Of a stretch of DNA of 47,285 nucleotides, positions 17,095 through 25,670 are shown piece after piece; the stretch's first letter is position 1, and every line of letters starts with the position of its first letter. The notes beneath the pieces were generated by a model, which had not been told where the DNA came from, did no database searches, and worked only from the letters and a program-made list of their open reading frames with translations. This stretch comes from Acidocella aminolytica 101 = DSM 11237 (GTDB lineage Bacteria > Pseudomonadota > Alphaproteobacteria > Acetobacterales > Acetobacteraceae). A program made the position numbers and the translations under genes. The stretch is taken from contig NZ_FQVJ01000029.1 in assembly GCF_900129125.1 (NCBI RefSeq), positions 1 through 47,285 on the forward strand, in the 5' to 3' direction.

Positions 17095-18131
17095 AGCGAG
17101 TCCAAAGGCCAGCGCGGTTTACAGGGGGCGTTGAAGGCGGAAAGATCGCCTTGGCGCAGATGCTCGATAGCGGCCCAGGCGACCATCACCGCGTTATCGG
17201 TACAAAGGCGCAAGGGCGGGGCGATCAATAGCTTGCCTGCCTCACCCGCGACCTCCGACAAACGCGCGCGGATGGCTTGGTTGGCCGCCACACCGCCCGC
17301 GACAATAACCGCATTGGCGGCGGGCAGCATGGCCAGGGCATGATTGAGTCGGTCGCCCAGAATATCCGTGACGGAAGCCTGGAAGCTTGCGGCAATGTCC
17401 GCCGCGCGGGCGCGGGGCAGCGCGCCGGAGGGCTCCGCCGCGAGCAACTGGGCGATGGCGGTTTTGAGACCGGAGAACGAGAAATCACACCCCTCCCGGT
17501 GTAGCAGCGGGCGGGGCAGCGGCAAGGCTTTTGCGTTGCCCTCGCGGGCCAGGGCCTCCAGCGCCGGGCCTCCGGGATAAGGCAGGCCGAGAAGTTTGGC
17601 GGTTTTATCGAAGGCTTCGCCTACCGCGTCGTCCAGCGTGGCGCCGAGCAGGCGGTATTTTCCCACCCCTTCCACCGCCAAGCACTGGCTGTGCCCGCCG
17701 GAGAGCAGCAGCAGCAGATAGGGGAATTCAACCGGCCCCGCGGCAAGGCTGGGCAGGCGCGCGGTGAGGGCGTGGGCCTCCAGATGATTGATGGCGAGGT
17801 AGGGCACACCAGCTGCCAGGGCCGCGCCCTTGGCATAGCCGGTGCCAACCAGCAGCCCGCCGATAAGCCCCGGCCCCGCCGTGGCGGCGATGGCGGCCAA
17901 GTCCGCGAACCCTACCCCCGCCTGGCGTAATGCATCTTTGACCATGGCATCCAGGGCTGTGAGATGGGCGCGGGCGGCAATCTCCGGCACCACGCCGCCA
18001 AACGCCGCGTGGTCTGCGATCTGGCTAAGAACAAGTTCCGCTAGAATCTGGCCGTCAGGCGCCAGAATCGCGGCAGCTGTTTCATCGCAGGAGCTCTCAA
18101 TGCCCAAAATCGGCGCATCTTTTCTTTCCAT
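17091..18131 (-). CDS. tsaD: tRNA N6-adenosine threonylcarbamoyltransferase
   Basis: 346 residues, full length. The ASKHA-fold start [15 protein letters not shown] (9-23) is typical; the metal site is [10 protein letters not shown] (about 114-123), where the usual Gly of HxEGH is Ala but both His remain. [11 protein letters not shown] lies near 85, [11 protein letters not shown] near 142, and [13 protein letters not shown] near 277. It transfers the threonylcarbamoyl group to A37 of ANN-decoding tRNAs with TsaB and TsaE. It is the first gene of the leftward operon; its start is only 23 bases from the divergent hemC start. Confidence 0.95.
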   Translation of the reverse strand: MERKDAPILGIESSCDETAAAILAPDGQILAELVLSQIADHAAFGGVVPEIAARAHLTALDAMVKDALRQAGVGFADLAAIAATAGPGLIGGLLVGTGYAKGAALAAGVPYLAINHLEAHALTARLPSLAAGPVEFPYLLLLLSGGHSQCLAVEGVGKYRLLGATLDDAVGEAFDKTAKLLGLPYPGGPALEALAREGNAKALPLPRPLLHREGCDFSFSGLKTAIAQLLAAEPSGALPRARAADIAASFQASVTDILGDRLNHALAMLPAANAVIVAGGVAANQAIRARLSEVAGEAGKLLIAPPLRLCTDNAVMVAWAAIEHLRQGDLSAFNAPCKPRWPLDSL

Positions 18132-18154
18132 GCCTCACGCTCTAGACCACACGC

Positions 18155-19147
18155 GTGAAAACCGAAACGCCCCCCACCCCATCCGTGAAACCCCATAAGC
18201 GCAACCTGCCGATGCAAGTGGGCACGCGCGGCTCACCGCTGGCCCGCCAGCAGACGCAGACCTTTCTGCATTTGCTCACCACCTTCTGCCCCGTGCTGCG
18301 GGGGATGCAGGTGTTTGAGGAGCATATTATCCTCACCACCGGCGATGCCGTGCAGCACAGGCCTCTGGCCGAGATTGGCGGCAAGGGGCTGTTCGCGAAG
18401 GAAATCCACGAGCAATTGCTCGCCGGGACCATCGATTTCGCGGTGCATAGCCTGAAGGATCTAGAGACCGTGCTGCCGGATGGCATTGCCCTGGCCTGCA
18501 CGCTCAAACGCGAGGATGCGCGGGATGCGCTGATTCTGCCCCCCGGCGCCGTGGTGGACACGGCGGACCCGTTCGGCGCGCTGACGCAGGGGGCCGTGGT
18601 GGGCTCAGCCAGCGTGCGGCGGCAGGCGCAAATGAAGTATGCCCGGCCAGACCTGAACTTCACGCTGCTACGCGGCAATGTCGGCACGCGATTGGGCAAG
18701 GTGGAAAATGGCGCGCTGGATGCGACGCTGCTGGCCTATGCCGGGCTGCGGCGGCTGGGACTGGCAGAAAAGGCCAGTCTTGTGCTGAGCCCGGAACAGA
18801 TGGTGCCCGCCGCTTGCCAGGGGATTGTGGGCATTACCGTGCGCGCTGAGGATACGGAACTGCTGTCTCTGCTCTCAGGCATTGAGGACCAGGAGGCCCG
18901 TGCGGTGAGCCGGGCGGAGCGCGCGTTATTGGGGGCGCTGGATGGCTCCTGTCGGACGCCAATTGGCGGCTATGCGCGGCTGCTGGAAGATGGTGCGCTG
19001 CATCTGACCGGGCTGGTGGCGCGGGCGGATGGGACCTTTTTGCTCAAACGCAGCCTGACCGGCGCGGTGGCGGATGCTGAGCGGCTGGGACGCGAGCTGG
19101 GTGAGTCCTTGAAGGCCGATTCACCCGACGATATTTTCGAGCCGTGA
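18155..19147 (+). CDS. hemC: Hydroxymethylbilane synthase (porphobilinogen deaminase)
   Basis: 330 residues from a GTG; an ATG at 18212 (MQVGTRGSPLARQQ) would give a more usual N-terminus, so the start is uncertain. Landmarks: GTRGSPLARQQ, GGKGLFAKEIHEQLL with the dipyrromethane-binding region, FAVHSLKDLETVLPDG, SASVRRQAQ, and LDGSCRTPIGGYARL with the cofactor-binding cysteine near residue 267. It polymerises four porphobilinogens into hydroxymethylbilane for tetrapyrrole synthesis. It heads the hemC-hemD-19809-hemY operon and overlaps hemD by four bases. Confidence 0.95.
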   Translation: MKTETPPTPSVKPHKRNLPMQVGTRGSPLARQQTQTFLHLLTTFCPVLRGMQVFEEHIILTTGDAVQHRPLAEIGGKGLFAKEIHEQLLAGTIDFAVHSLKDLETVLPDGIALACTLKREDARDALILPPGAVVDTADPFGALTQGAVVGSASVRRQAQMKYARPDLNFTLLRGNVGTRLGKVENGALDATLLAYAGLRRLGLAEKASLVLSPEQMVPAACQGIVGITVRAEDTELLSLLSGIEDQEARAVSRAERALLGALDGSCRTPIGGYARLLEDGALHLTGLVARADGTFLLKRSLTGAVADAERLGRELGESLKADSPDDIFEP

Positions 19148-19812
19148 AGCTGCTGGTCACCCGGCCCGAGCCCGGGGCCAGCGCCACCGCCTCGAGGCTG
19201 GCCGCCATGGGGCATGACCCCGTGCTACTGCCCTGCCTTGCCGTAACCCCTCTGCCACCGCGCCTTCCGCCACACCCAGCCGCCTTGGTGGTGACCAGCG
19301 GGCAGGCCGTGCCTGCCTTGCCGGCGCGGCTACATGGCGTGCCTGTGTTCTGCGTGGGCGATGCAACGGCGGTAAAGCTGCGCGCTGCGGGATTCACCCG
19401 TGTGGAAAGTGCTCATGGCGATGCCGTCGCGCTGACGAAACTGATTGTCGCCAGGAACGTTCCGGGGTTGCATGTGCTCGCGGTGGGGGAGCGGCATGGG
19501 CAGAAGTTGGCGGCGGATTTGCGCGCGGCCGGGATCTCTGTGCTGCGGCGGCGGGTTTATAAAGTGGCCAAGCTCAAAAACATGCCTGATGCAGTGCGGG
19601 CCGCGCTGGCGGCAGGGGAGTTTGACGGCGCGCTGTTTTATTCGGCTGAGACGGCGCGCGCTTTTTCACAATTACGCCCGCCCGGAACCGGAGCGATGCA
19701 GGCTTACGCGCTGAGCCAAAATGTCGCTAAGGGGTTGCAGGAACTGCCTTGGGCCGCCATTCATGTAGGACAAGCTCCGACGGAGGCGGATTTAATGGCA
19801 TTGCTGGCATGA
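19144..19812 (+). CDS. hemD: Uroporphyrinogen-III synthase
   Basis: 222 residues from the GTG that overlaps the hemC stop (GTGA). The protein shows the loose HemD pattern: LLVTRPEPGASATASRLAAMG at the start, ALVVTSGQAVPALPARL near 55-71, VFCVGDATAVKLRAAGF near 77-93, GLHVLAVGERHGQKLAADL near 110-128 and FYSAETARAFSQL near 164-176. It closes and inverts ring D of hydroxymethylbilane to give uroporphyrinogen III. Its position directly after hemC confirms the call, because the family has low sequence conservation. Confidence 0.92.
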   Translation: MKLLVTRPEPGASATASRLAAMGHDPVLLPCLAVTPLPPRLPPHPAALVVTSGQAVPALPARLHGVPVFCVGDATAVKLRAAGFTRVESAHGDAVALTKLIVARNVPGLHVLAVGERHGQKLAADLRAAGISVLRRRVYKVAKLKNMPDAVRAALAAGEFDGALFYSAETARAFSQLRPPGTGAMQAYALSQNVAKGLQELPWAAIHVGQAPTEADLMALLA

Positions 19813-20762
19813 GTGAATCGGAACCGAACGGCAAAACCAACGAAACGGTGAGCGAAACGGTGCAGGACACCGCGCCGCAGCCTTTGCCCGACCCCGCGCC
19901 CGCCACAAAGCCGGAAACGCCAGAGCCGAAAGCCGAACCGTTGCCTTCCCCCGCGCCAAAGGCTGAAAAGCCGCGCCGGAGCAGTTGGCCAATCTGGTTT
20001 GGGCTAGGATTTGTGGTCCTGGCGGGCGGCGAAGGGTATTTGTTTGTGCAACTGCAGGCGCATCAGGCAGACAAGGCTGATCTAGCCGTACTAAAAAGCC
20101 AGGTGGCGGATATGCGCGCAGCAGCCGCAAAGACCGCGCCGATGGCGAATCTTATCACCACCCAGGCGGATCTAGCGCAGAAGCAGGCTGCATTGGCGGC
20201 GCAGGTGAATGCGATGCAGAGCCAAGTGGCCTCTGACCATGGAGCGCTGGCCGCTTTGCAGACCAACAGCCAGGATATCAGCAAGCTGACCGCGCGAATG
20301 GCGCAGTTGAACGCCGTAGCCTCGGCACGCATGGCTCTGGCGGCAGGGCAGCCACTGGGGGTGATTCAAAACGCGCCGCCCGCTCTGACGGTGTTCGCCG
20401 ATACCGCGCCGCCCACCATGGCGCAACTGCGCGAGAGCTTTCCCTCTGCTGCGCGCAATGCCGAGGCAGCCAGCCTTTCCAATAGCGGGCAAGCCGGGTT
20501 CTGGCAGAAGGTGAAGCTGCGGCTGGAAGGGCTGTTCACCATTGCCGATGGCGACCATGTGATTTTTGGCCCACCCGCCGCGGCGGTACTGAAGCGTATG
20601 AAGGCAGCGCTAGCGAATAATGATCTGGCCACGGCGGTGGCAGCGGCGGACAGGTTGTCCCCCCCCACCCAAGCCGCCATGGCAAGCTGGCTGACCCCCG
20701 CGCGGCAATTGCTGGCGGCGCGCAAGGCGCTGGTGCAGATGGCCCAGCAGCAAGGGCAATAA
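19809..20762 (+). CDS. Mitofilin-like single-pass membrane protein of the hem operon
   Basis: 317 residues from the ATG at 19809, which overlaps the hemD stop (ATGA); an in-frame upstream start lies inside hemD and is not used. Layout: an acidic/proline-rich cytoplasmic tail (1-56), one membrane segment (about 59-79, WPIWFGLGFVVLAGGEGYLF), an Ala/Gln-rich coiled coil (about 84-170), and a C-terminal helical domain. This matches the alphaproteobacterial mitofilin/Mic60-like family, which is regularly encoded next to hemD and hemY. In that family the proteins shape inner-membrane folds and contact outer-membrane proteins; here the role is inferred from position and architecture. Confidence 0.75.
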   Translation: MSESEPNGKTNETVSETVQDTAPQPLPDPAPATKPETPEPKAEPLPSPAPKAEKPRRSSWPIWFGLGFVVLAGGEGYLFVQLQAHQADKADLAVLKSQVADMRAAAAKTAPMANLITTQADLAQKQAALAAQVNAMQSQVASDHGALAALQTNSQDISKLTARMAQLNAVASARMALAAGQPLGVIQNAPPALTVFADTAPPTMAQLRESFPSAARNAEAASLSNSGQAGFWQKVKLRLEGLFTIADGDHVIFGPPAAAVLKRMKAALANNDLATAVAAADRLSPPTQAAMASWLTPARQLLAARKALVQMAQQQGQ

Positions 20763-20767
20763 AGGGA

Positions 20768-21988
20768 ATGTGGAAGGCGCTGAAATTCTGCATCACCGCC
20801 GCCCTTGTTCTGGCGGTTGCCTGGTGGGTGGCCAGCCTGCCCGGTGAGGTGACGGCCAATGCCGGGGCGTACCAGATAAGCGCCCCCACGCCGATGGCAC
20901 TGTTGCTGCTGGTGATTCTGGTGGGGTTGTTGATTATATTTTTCCGGGTGTTGGGCGGGCTGCGGCGCGCGCCGGGACAATTTGCAGGGTGGCGCGGGCA
21001 ACGCCGGGTGGTGGCAGGCGAGGTCGCCTTGCAGCGAGGGCTGGTGGCCGTGGCGGCGGGCGACGCCAACGGCGCCAGAACAGCCGCGGCCAAGGCGCGA
21101 GCTAAACTAGGTGAAACACCCTTTGTGCAATGGCTAAGCGCCGAGGCGGCGCGGCTTTCCGGCCAGCAGGATGAAGCGCGGCAGGCATTTGAACGGCTGA
21201 CCGAAAGCAAGGAGATGCGATTCCTGGGCTATCAAGGGCTGTTGCAGGACAGCCTGAAGGCCGGGCGAATGGATGATGCGGCGCGGCAGGTGGCGGCGGC
21301 TGAGGAGGCTTATCCCGGAGGGGCGTGGGCCCGGCAGCAAAGGCTGCATCTGGCCGTGACGGCAGAGAATTATGCCGCTGCCCTGCGGCTGACTCAAGAG
21401 CCGCGCGAGCGCGCCGCCCTAGCCGTGGCGGCGGCGGAAAAAGCGGAAACACCCAAGCTGGCGCTGGAATTTGCCAAGCAGGCGGTGAAGGCAGACCCGG
21501 CCTCTCCGGTGGCGGTGGCCGCATTGGCCAAGGCATTGCGCGGCGTGGGCAAGGAGCGCGCGGCCCGCAAGATATTGTCAAAAGGCTGGGCGGTGGCACC
21601 GCACAAGCTGTTGGCGGCGGCTTGGCTGTCGCCGGAAGCAACGGCTCTGGAACGCGCCCAGGCCGCCGCGCAGCTTGCGGCGCAGCAGCCGGGGCATATG
21701 GAATCAGAATTGCTACTGGCTGAAACCTCTCTGGCGGCGAAGCTGCCCGGTGAGGCGCGGCGCCACGCCCGCGCCGCGCTGGCGGCGGGAAATGAGGATG
21801 GCCGCGCCGCCGTGATTTTGGCGAAGCTTGATGATACCCTTGCTCCGGCTCCGGCTCCCACTTGGCGCTGCACCGCTTGCAAGACACAGCATGAGGATTG
21901 GAGCCCGGCCTGCCCCACTTGCGGCAAGCTTGGAACACTGACGGCAAACCATCCAGGCAAGGCGCTGGCAGCGACGCCGAACGGCTGA
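20768..21988 (+). CDS. hemY: HemY-like membrane protein with TPRs and C-terminal zinc ribbon
   Basis: 406 residues. Two N-terminal membrane segments (about 7-25 and 40-60) are followed by a cytoplasmic TPR-like region rich in alanine (about 90-355). The start MWKALKFCITAALVLAVAWWVASLPG is HemY-like, from the family fused or adjacent to hemCD in proteobacteria (this is not the oxidase HemY/HemG). An unusual C-terminal extension carries a Cys4 motif, C368-x2-C371-x10-C382-x2-C385, like the rubredoxin-type zinc ribbon of LapB. It is the last gene of the hem operon, six bases after the mitofilin-like gene, and convergent with the aldehyde dehydrogenase. Confidence 0.83.
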   Translation: MWKALKFCITAALVLAVAWWVASLPGEVTANAGAYQISAPTPMALLLLVILVGLLIIFFRVLGGLRRAPGQFAGWRGQRRVVAGEVALQRGLVAVAAGDANGARTAAAKARAKLGETPFVQWLSAEAARLSGQQDEARQAFERLTESKEMRFLGYQGLLQDSLKAGRMDDAARQVAAAEEAYPGGAWARQQRLHLAVTAENYAAALRLTQEPRERAALAVAAAEKAETPKLALEFAKQAVKADPASPVAVAALAKALRGVGKERAARKILSKGWAVAPHKLLAAAWLSPEATALERAQAAAQLAAQQPGHMESELLLAETSLAAKLPGEARRHARAALAAGNEDGRAAVILAKLDDTLAPAPAPTWRCTACKTQHEDWSPACPTCGKLGTLTANHPGKALAATPNG

Positions 21989-22007
21989 ACCGCCAATCGG
22001 GACAGCA

Positions 22008-23486
22008 TCAGGAATATTTGATCCAGGTGGTTTTCAGGGCGGAGAATTTCTCCAGCGCGTGCAAGGAAAGATCTCGCCCGAAGCCGGACTGACGAACCCC
22101 GCCAAAGGGCGTTTGCGGGCTGAGCGCATCAACCGTGTTGACTGAGACCGTGCCGACGCGAAGTGCTGATGAAACACGCAAAGCGCGGCTGATATCCTGC
22201 GTCCAGACCGAGGCGGCAAGGCCGTAAAGACTGTCATTGGCGAGGTGGAGCGCCTCTAACTCTGTCTCGAACGGCACCACGGCCAGAACCGGGCCGAACA
22301 CTTCCTCATGCAGCAGGGCGGCATCAGCGGGTAGGCCGGTGAAGATGGTGGGCTGCATGAACGCCCCCGGCCGTGCCGCCGCCTGCCCGCCACAGGCGAG
22401 GGTTGCGCTGGCCTTGGCTTTTTCAACATGGCCCAGCACCTGGGTGAGATGCGCCGCGTCCACCAGCGCGCCCATGCGAGTTTGCGGGTCCAGCGGGTCG
22501 CCGGGCTGGTAGGCAGCGGCTTGGTTCACCAGACGGGCGGTGAACTCCTCCGCGACGGATTTTTCCACCAGCAGGCGGGAATTGGCGGAGCAGACCTGAC
22601 CAGCATTGAAGAAGATGGCCATGGCCGCCGCTTCCGCAGCTTTGTCGAGATCCGAATCCGCAAAGATGAGGTTGGGGCTTTTGCCGCCGAGTTCGAGCCA
22701 AACCTGTTTGAGGTTACTCTCACCGGAATAGCCCATGAGGGTACGGCCTGTGCGGGTGGAGCCGGTGAAGGCGAGGCAATCCACATCGTTATGCAGGGCC
22801 AGGGCTTTGCCGGCCTCGTGCCCGAAACCGGTGACAATATTCAGAACACCATCCGGCAGACCGGCCTCGCGCGCCAGCTCCGCGAGGATGAGGGCCGAGA
22901 AGGGTGAACGTTCAGAGGGCTTCAGCACCACGCTGTTGCCCGCCGTCAGGGCGGGAGCACATTTCCATGCCGCCATGTCAAACGGGAAGTTCCAGGGCAC
23001 GATGGCGCCGACGACACCCAGCGGCTCGCGCGTGACCAAGGCGAGGTTTCCCGCATTGGTAGACGCGACCTCGCCGGATTGCTTGTCGATGGCCTCGGCA
23101 TAGAAACGCCAGACGGCGGCCGCGGCAGGAATATCGATGGCGGTGGCTTCTTCAACTGGTTTGCCCATGTCCAGGCTTTCAGCCAGAGCCAGACGGTCGG
23201 TATTAGCTTCGATCAGCGTGACCAGGCGGAGCAGGATGTCGCGCCGTTCGACCATGTCTTTGCCGCGCCAACGTTTGTCCTCAAAGGCAAGGCGGGCGGC
23301 TTGCACGGCGGCGTCGATATCCGCGGCGCTGCCCTGCGCGACCTCGCCCAGCAGCGCGCCGGTGGCAGGGTTGAGTTTGGAAAAACGGGCGGCGGCAGCC
23401 CGGGGGGCGCCATTGATGAACAGGTCAACCGGCAGCTTGGCCTGGGCGGCCAGGCTTTGCCATTCCTGGTGAGTCTTGCGTGACAT
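22008..23486 (-). CDS. Aldehyde dehydrogenase, PuuC-like (aminoaldehyde type)
   Basis: 492 residues, full-length NAD(P)-dependent aldehyde dehydrogenase. Landmarks: GAIVPWNFPFDMAAWK near 160-175, the NAD site GFGHEAGKALALH and FTGSTRTGRTLM, the glutamate motif LELGGKSPNLIF near 266-277, the catalytic cysteine in FNAGQVCSANSRLL near 299, and PQTPFGGVRQSGFGRD at the C-terminus. Its N-terminal block resembles gamma-glutamyl-gamma-aminobutyraldehyde dehydrogenase (PuuC). It is the last gene of a leftward operon after an oxidase-type flavoprotein, a permease and an amidase, so it probably oxidises the aldehyde formed by that flavoprotein. The exact aldehyde is unknown. Confidence 0.88.
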   Translation of the reverse strand: MSRKTHQEWQSLAAQAKLPVDLFINGAPRAAAARFSKLNPATGALLGEVAQGSAADIDAAVQAARLAFEDKRWRGKDMVERRDILLRLVTLIEANTDRLALAESLDMGKPVEEATAIDIPAAAAVWRFYAEAIDKQSGEVASTNAGNLALVTREPLGVVGAIVPWNFPFDMAAWKCAPALTAGNSVVLKPSERSPFSALILAELAREAGLPDGVLNIVTGFGHEAGKALALHNDVDCLAFTGSTRTGRTLMGYSGESNLKQVWLELGGKSPNLIFADSDLDKAAEAAAMAIFFNAGQVCSANSRLLVEKSVAEEFTARLVNQAAAYQPGDPLDPQTRMGALVDAAHLTQVLGHVEKAKASATLACGGQAAARPGAFMQPTIFTGLPADAALLHEEVFGPVLAVVPFETELEALHLANDSLYGLAASVWTQDISRALRVSSALRVGTVSVNTVDALSPQTPFGGVRQSGFGRDLSLHALEKFSALKTTWIKYS

Positions 23487-23491
23487 GGGTC

Positions 23492-24274
23492 CTAATCTTG
23501 GCTGTTATAGAGGTCCGGCCGTCTGTCGCGCCGGTAGGGGAAGAGCGTGGCTGCCGCTTGCAGCGTGGCGTGGGAAATATCCGCCAGCAAAAGCGCCTCC
23601 CCTGCCCCGGCGACGGCGAGTGGGCGGCCGTCTGGCCCGGCGATGCAGGACCCGCCGAGATAAATGAGGCCGTCTTCTTCTCCGGCATGGTTGCAATAGC
23701 CGACGAAGATCTGGTTCTCGACCGCGCGGGCGGGTACGATCGCGCCAGGCACACAGCCATATTCGGGCGTGAGAGCGGTTGGGATGAGCAGCAGGTCTGC
23801 GCCAGAGAGGGCAACGTGGCGGACAGCCTCGGGGAATTCAACGTCGTAGCAGATCAGCAGGCCAATTTTCCAGCCGCGATAGGTGAAAGGCGACATGAAG
23901 GCGGCGCCGGGGCTATATTCTCCGCGCTCGAAATCACCGAAGAGATGCAGCTTACGGTAGAGGCCGAGACGAGCCCCGTCCGGCCCGATGGCGATGGCGC
24001 TGTTATAGATGGCGTCGCCATCCTGCTCGGCAAAGCCATAAACGATGGCGAGGCCGGTCTCCCGCGCGAGTGTGGCGATGGCGGTGGCGGCGGGGCCGTC
24101 TGATGGTTCAGCCAGCGTGGCCTGGACTGCGTTGTAACCGCCCAGCCAGCATTCTGGACAGAGCAGAAGCTCCGCCCCGGCGGCGGCGGCGGCGCGGGCC
24201 GTACGCGACAAGGCGGCGAGATTGGCCGCCTTGTCCGTAAGACGCCCCGTGGTTTGCCAAAGGGCGATGCGCAT
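23492..24274 (-). CDS. Carbon-nitrogen hydrolase, DavA-like amidase
   Basis: 260 residues, nitrilase superfamily. The catalytic Glu-Lys-Cys set is visible: Glu in LLLCPECWLGGYN (about residue 41), Lys in YRKLHLFGDFERGEYSPG (about 110) and Cys in LLICYDVEFPEA (about 142). The length and the LHLFGDF and ICYDVEFPE blocks resemble 5-aminopentanamidase (DavA/R-amidase type), which hydrolyses a small omega-amino amide to the acid and ammonia. It sits three bases after the permease gene and five before the aldehyde dehydrogenase. The substrate here is unknown; a deamination of an amide formed in the same pathway is the likely role. Confidence 0.85.
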   Translation of the reverse strand: MRIALWQTTGRLTDKAANLAALSRTARAAAAAGAELLLCPECWLGGYNAVQATLAEPSDGPAATAIATLARETGLAIVYGFAEQDGDAIYNSAIAIGPDGARLGLYRKLHLFGDFERGEYSPGAAFMSPFTYRGWKIGLLICYDVEFPEAVRHVALSGADLLLIPTALTPEYGCVPGAIVPARAVENQIFVGYCNHAGEEDGLIYLGGSCIAGPDGRPLAVAGAGEALLLADISHATLQAAATLFPYRRDRRPDLYNSQD

Positions 24275-24277
24275 GGA

Positions 24278-25660
24278 TCAGACCGTCGCCAGCTTGTTGG
24301 CGGAGTGGCGCTTCGCGATGACGTAATAGATCGGGCTGATGACGCAGAGACCGACGATCCAGGACAGATCCACACCATCCAAAGCCTTGGCGATTGGGCC
24401 GGTGTAGAGCTCTGTGGAGACGAAGGGGAGTTGAATGATGATGCCCAGAATGTAGCAGAAGATCGCCGCTTTGTTGAAACGGCCATAGGCGCCGCCTTCA
24501 GGGGTGAAAAAGGCGTTCACATCGTAATCGCCATGGCGAACGAGGTAGAAATCGACAAGGTTGATAGCGGTCCAGGGCACCAGCACGTAGAGCAGCATCA
24601 GGATGAAGTTGGTATAGGTAGCCAGGAAATTGCCTGCGGCAAACAGAGCGATCGACAGGCCGATAATGGTGATAATGATGGCCGTGACTGCGCGCGCCGT
24701 GGCCCCCGCCTTCCAGGACGGAATGAAAGTATGGATCAGTGTAATGGTGGAGAGCACGCCGCAATACAGGTTCATTGCGTTGGTGCCAGCGATGCCCACG
24801 GAGAAAATGATCACGATGGGGATGGCGGCTACGCCGGTGAAGGCGGTGAGGCCGGCGACCGGATCACCATTGGCGGCGACGAGGCCAAGCATGGCGCCCA
24901 GGATCATCGGAAGGATGGAGCCCAGCGAGCAGCCCCAGTAAGAAGCCCAGAAGGCGTGCTTGGCGCCAGTGTCGTGCGGCATGTAGCGACTATAGTCAGA
25001 GACGTAAGGCGCGTAGGCGATCTGCCAGAGCGCGCCGACCGAGACCATGCTGAAAAAGCCCGCGCTGTTGAAGCTGTTCATCGCCAGGAACTGGTTGGGC
25101 AAGCCATGCACCAGGACAATCCAGGCGAAGGTAAGCAGCAAGGCGAGACCCGACGCCCAGGTGAGGAAACGCGTGTAAGCGTGAATGAGATCATGCCCGA
25201 AAATGGTGGCGATGACGCTGACACAGGCGATGAAGACGATGAGCACATGCTCGTTAATGCCCAAGGCGATGGTGTGCAGCGACTGCCCGCCCAGCACGAT
25301 ATTGGAGGCCAGGAAGCCGACATACATGATGATGACAATGGCCACCACTAGCACCGCCCCTACCGTGCCGAACTGGCCGCGCGTCTGCACCATTTGCGGC
25401 ACGCCTAGCTGCGGGCCCTGCGCGGAGTGCAGCGCCATGAAGATGGCGCCGACGAGATTGCCAACGGCGATGGAAAGCACCGCGCTGATGAAGTCCAGCT
25501 TGAACACGGCGGTGGCCAGTGAGCCGGTGATGATGGTGAGCATCATGATGTTCGAGCCGAACCAAATGGTGAACAGGTCACGCCAAGTGCCGTGACGCTG
25601 GTCCAGCGGTATTTGGTATATGGTATGTTGCTCGACTTTGGCTGGGGCTTCTGTGGCCAT
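24278..25660 (-). CDS. NCS1-family permease (cytosine/purine/allantoin-type)
   Basis: 460 residues from the ATG at 25660, selected by the AAGGAT ribosome-binding site just upstream; an in-frame upstream start lies within the flavoprotein gene. Twelve hydrophobic segments are visible. The N-terminal block TWRDLFTIWFGSNIMMLTII and VPQMVQTRGQFG (about 75-86) are hallmarks of the nucleobase:cation symporter-1 family. Members import cytosine, hydantoins, allantoin, uracil or other small N-heterocycles and some quaternary amines. It lies ten bases after the flavoprotein stop, so it likely imports the substrate of this operon. Confidence 0.87.
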   Translation of the reverse strand: MATEAPAKVEQHTIYQIPLDQRHGTWRDLFTIWFGSNIMMLTIITGSLATAVFKLDFISAVLSIAVGNLVGAIFMALHSAQGPQLGVPQMVQTRGQFGTVGAVLVVAIVIIMYVGFLASNIVLGGQSLHTIALGINEHVLIVFIACVSVIATIFGHDLIHAYTRFLTWASGLALLLTFAWIVLVHGLPNQFLAMNSFNSAGFFSMVSVGALWQIAYAPYVSDYSRYMPHDTGAKHAFWASYWGCSLGSILPMILGAMLGLVAANGDPVAGLTAFTGVAAIPIVIIFSVGIAGTNAMNLYCGVLSTITLIHTFIPSWKAGATARAVTAIIITIIGLSIALFAAGNFLATYTNFILMLLYVLVPWTAINLVDFYLVRHGDYDVNAFFTPEGGAYGRFNKAAIFCYILGIIIQLPFVSTELYTGPIAKALDGVDLSWIVGLCVISPIYYVIAKRHSANKLATV

Positions 25661-25670
25661 GGTTGTATCC

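Noticed and set aside
18155-18211. Treating the first 19 residues of hemC as certain
   Set aside because: The ATG at 18212 matches the family start better, and the GTG at 18155 has no clear RBS; the choice is left open.
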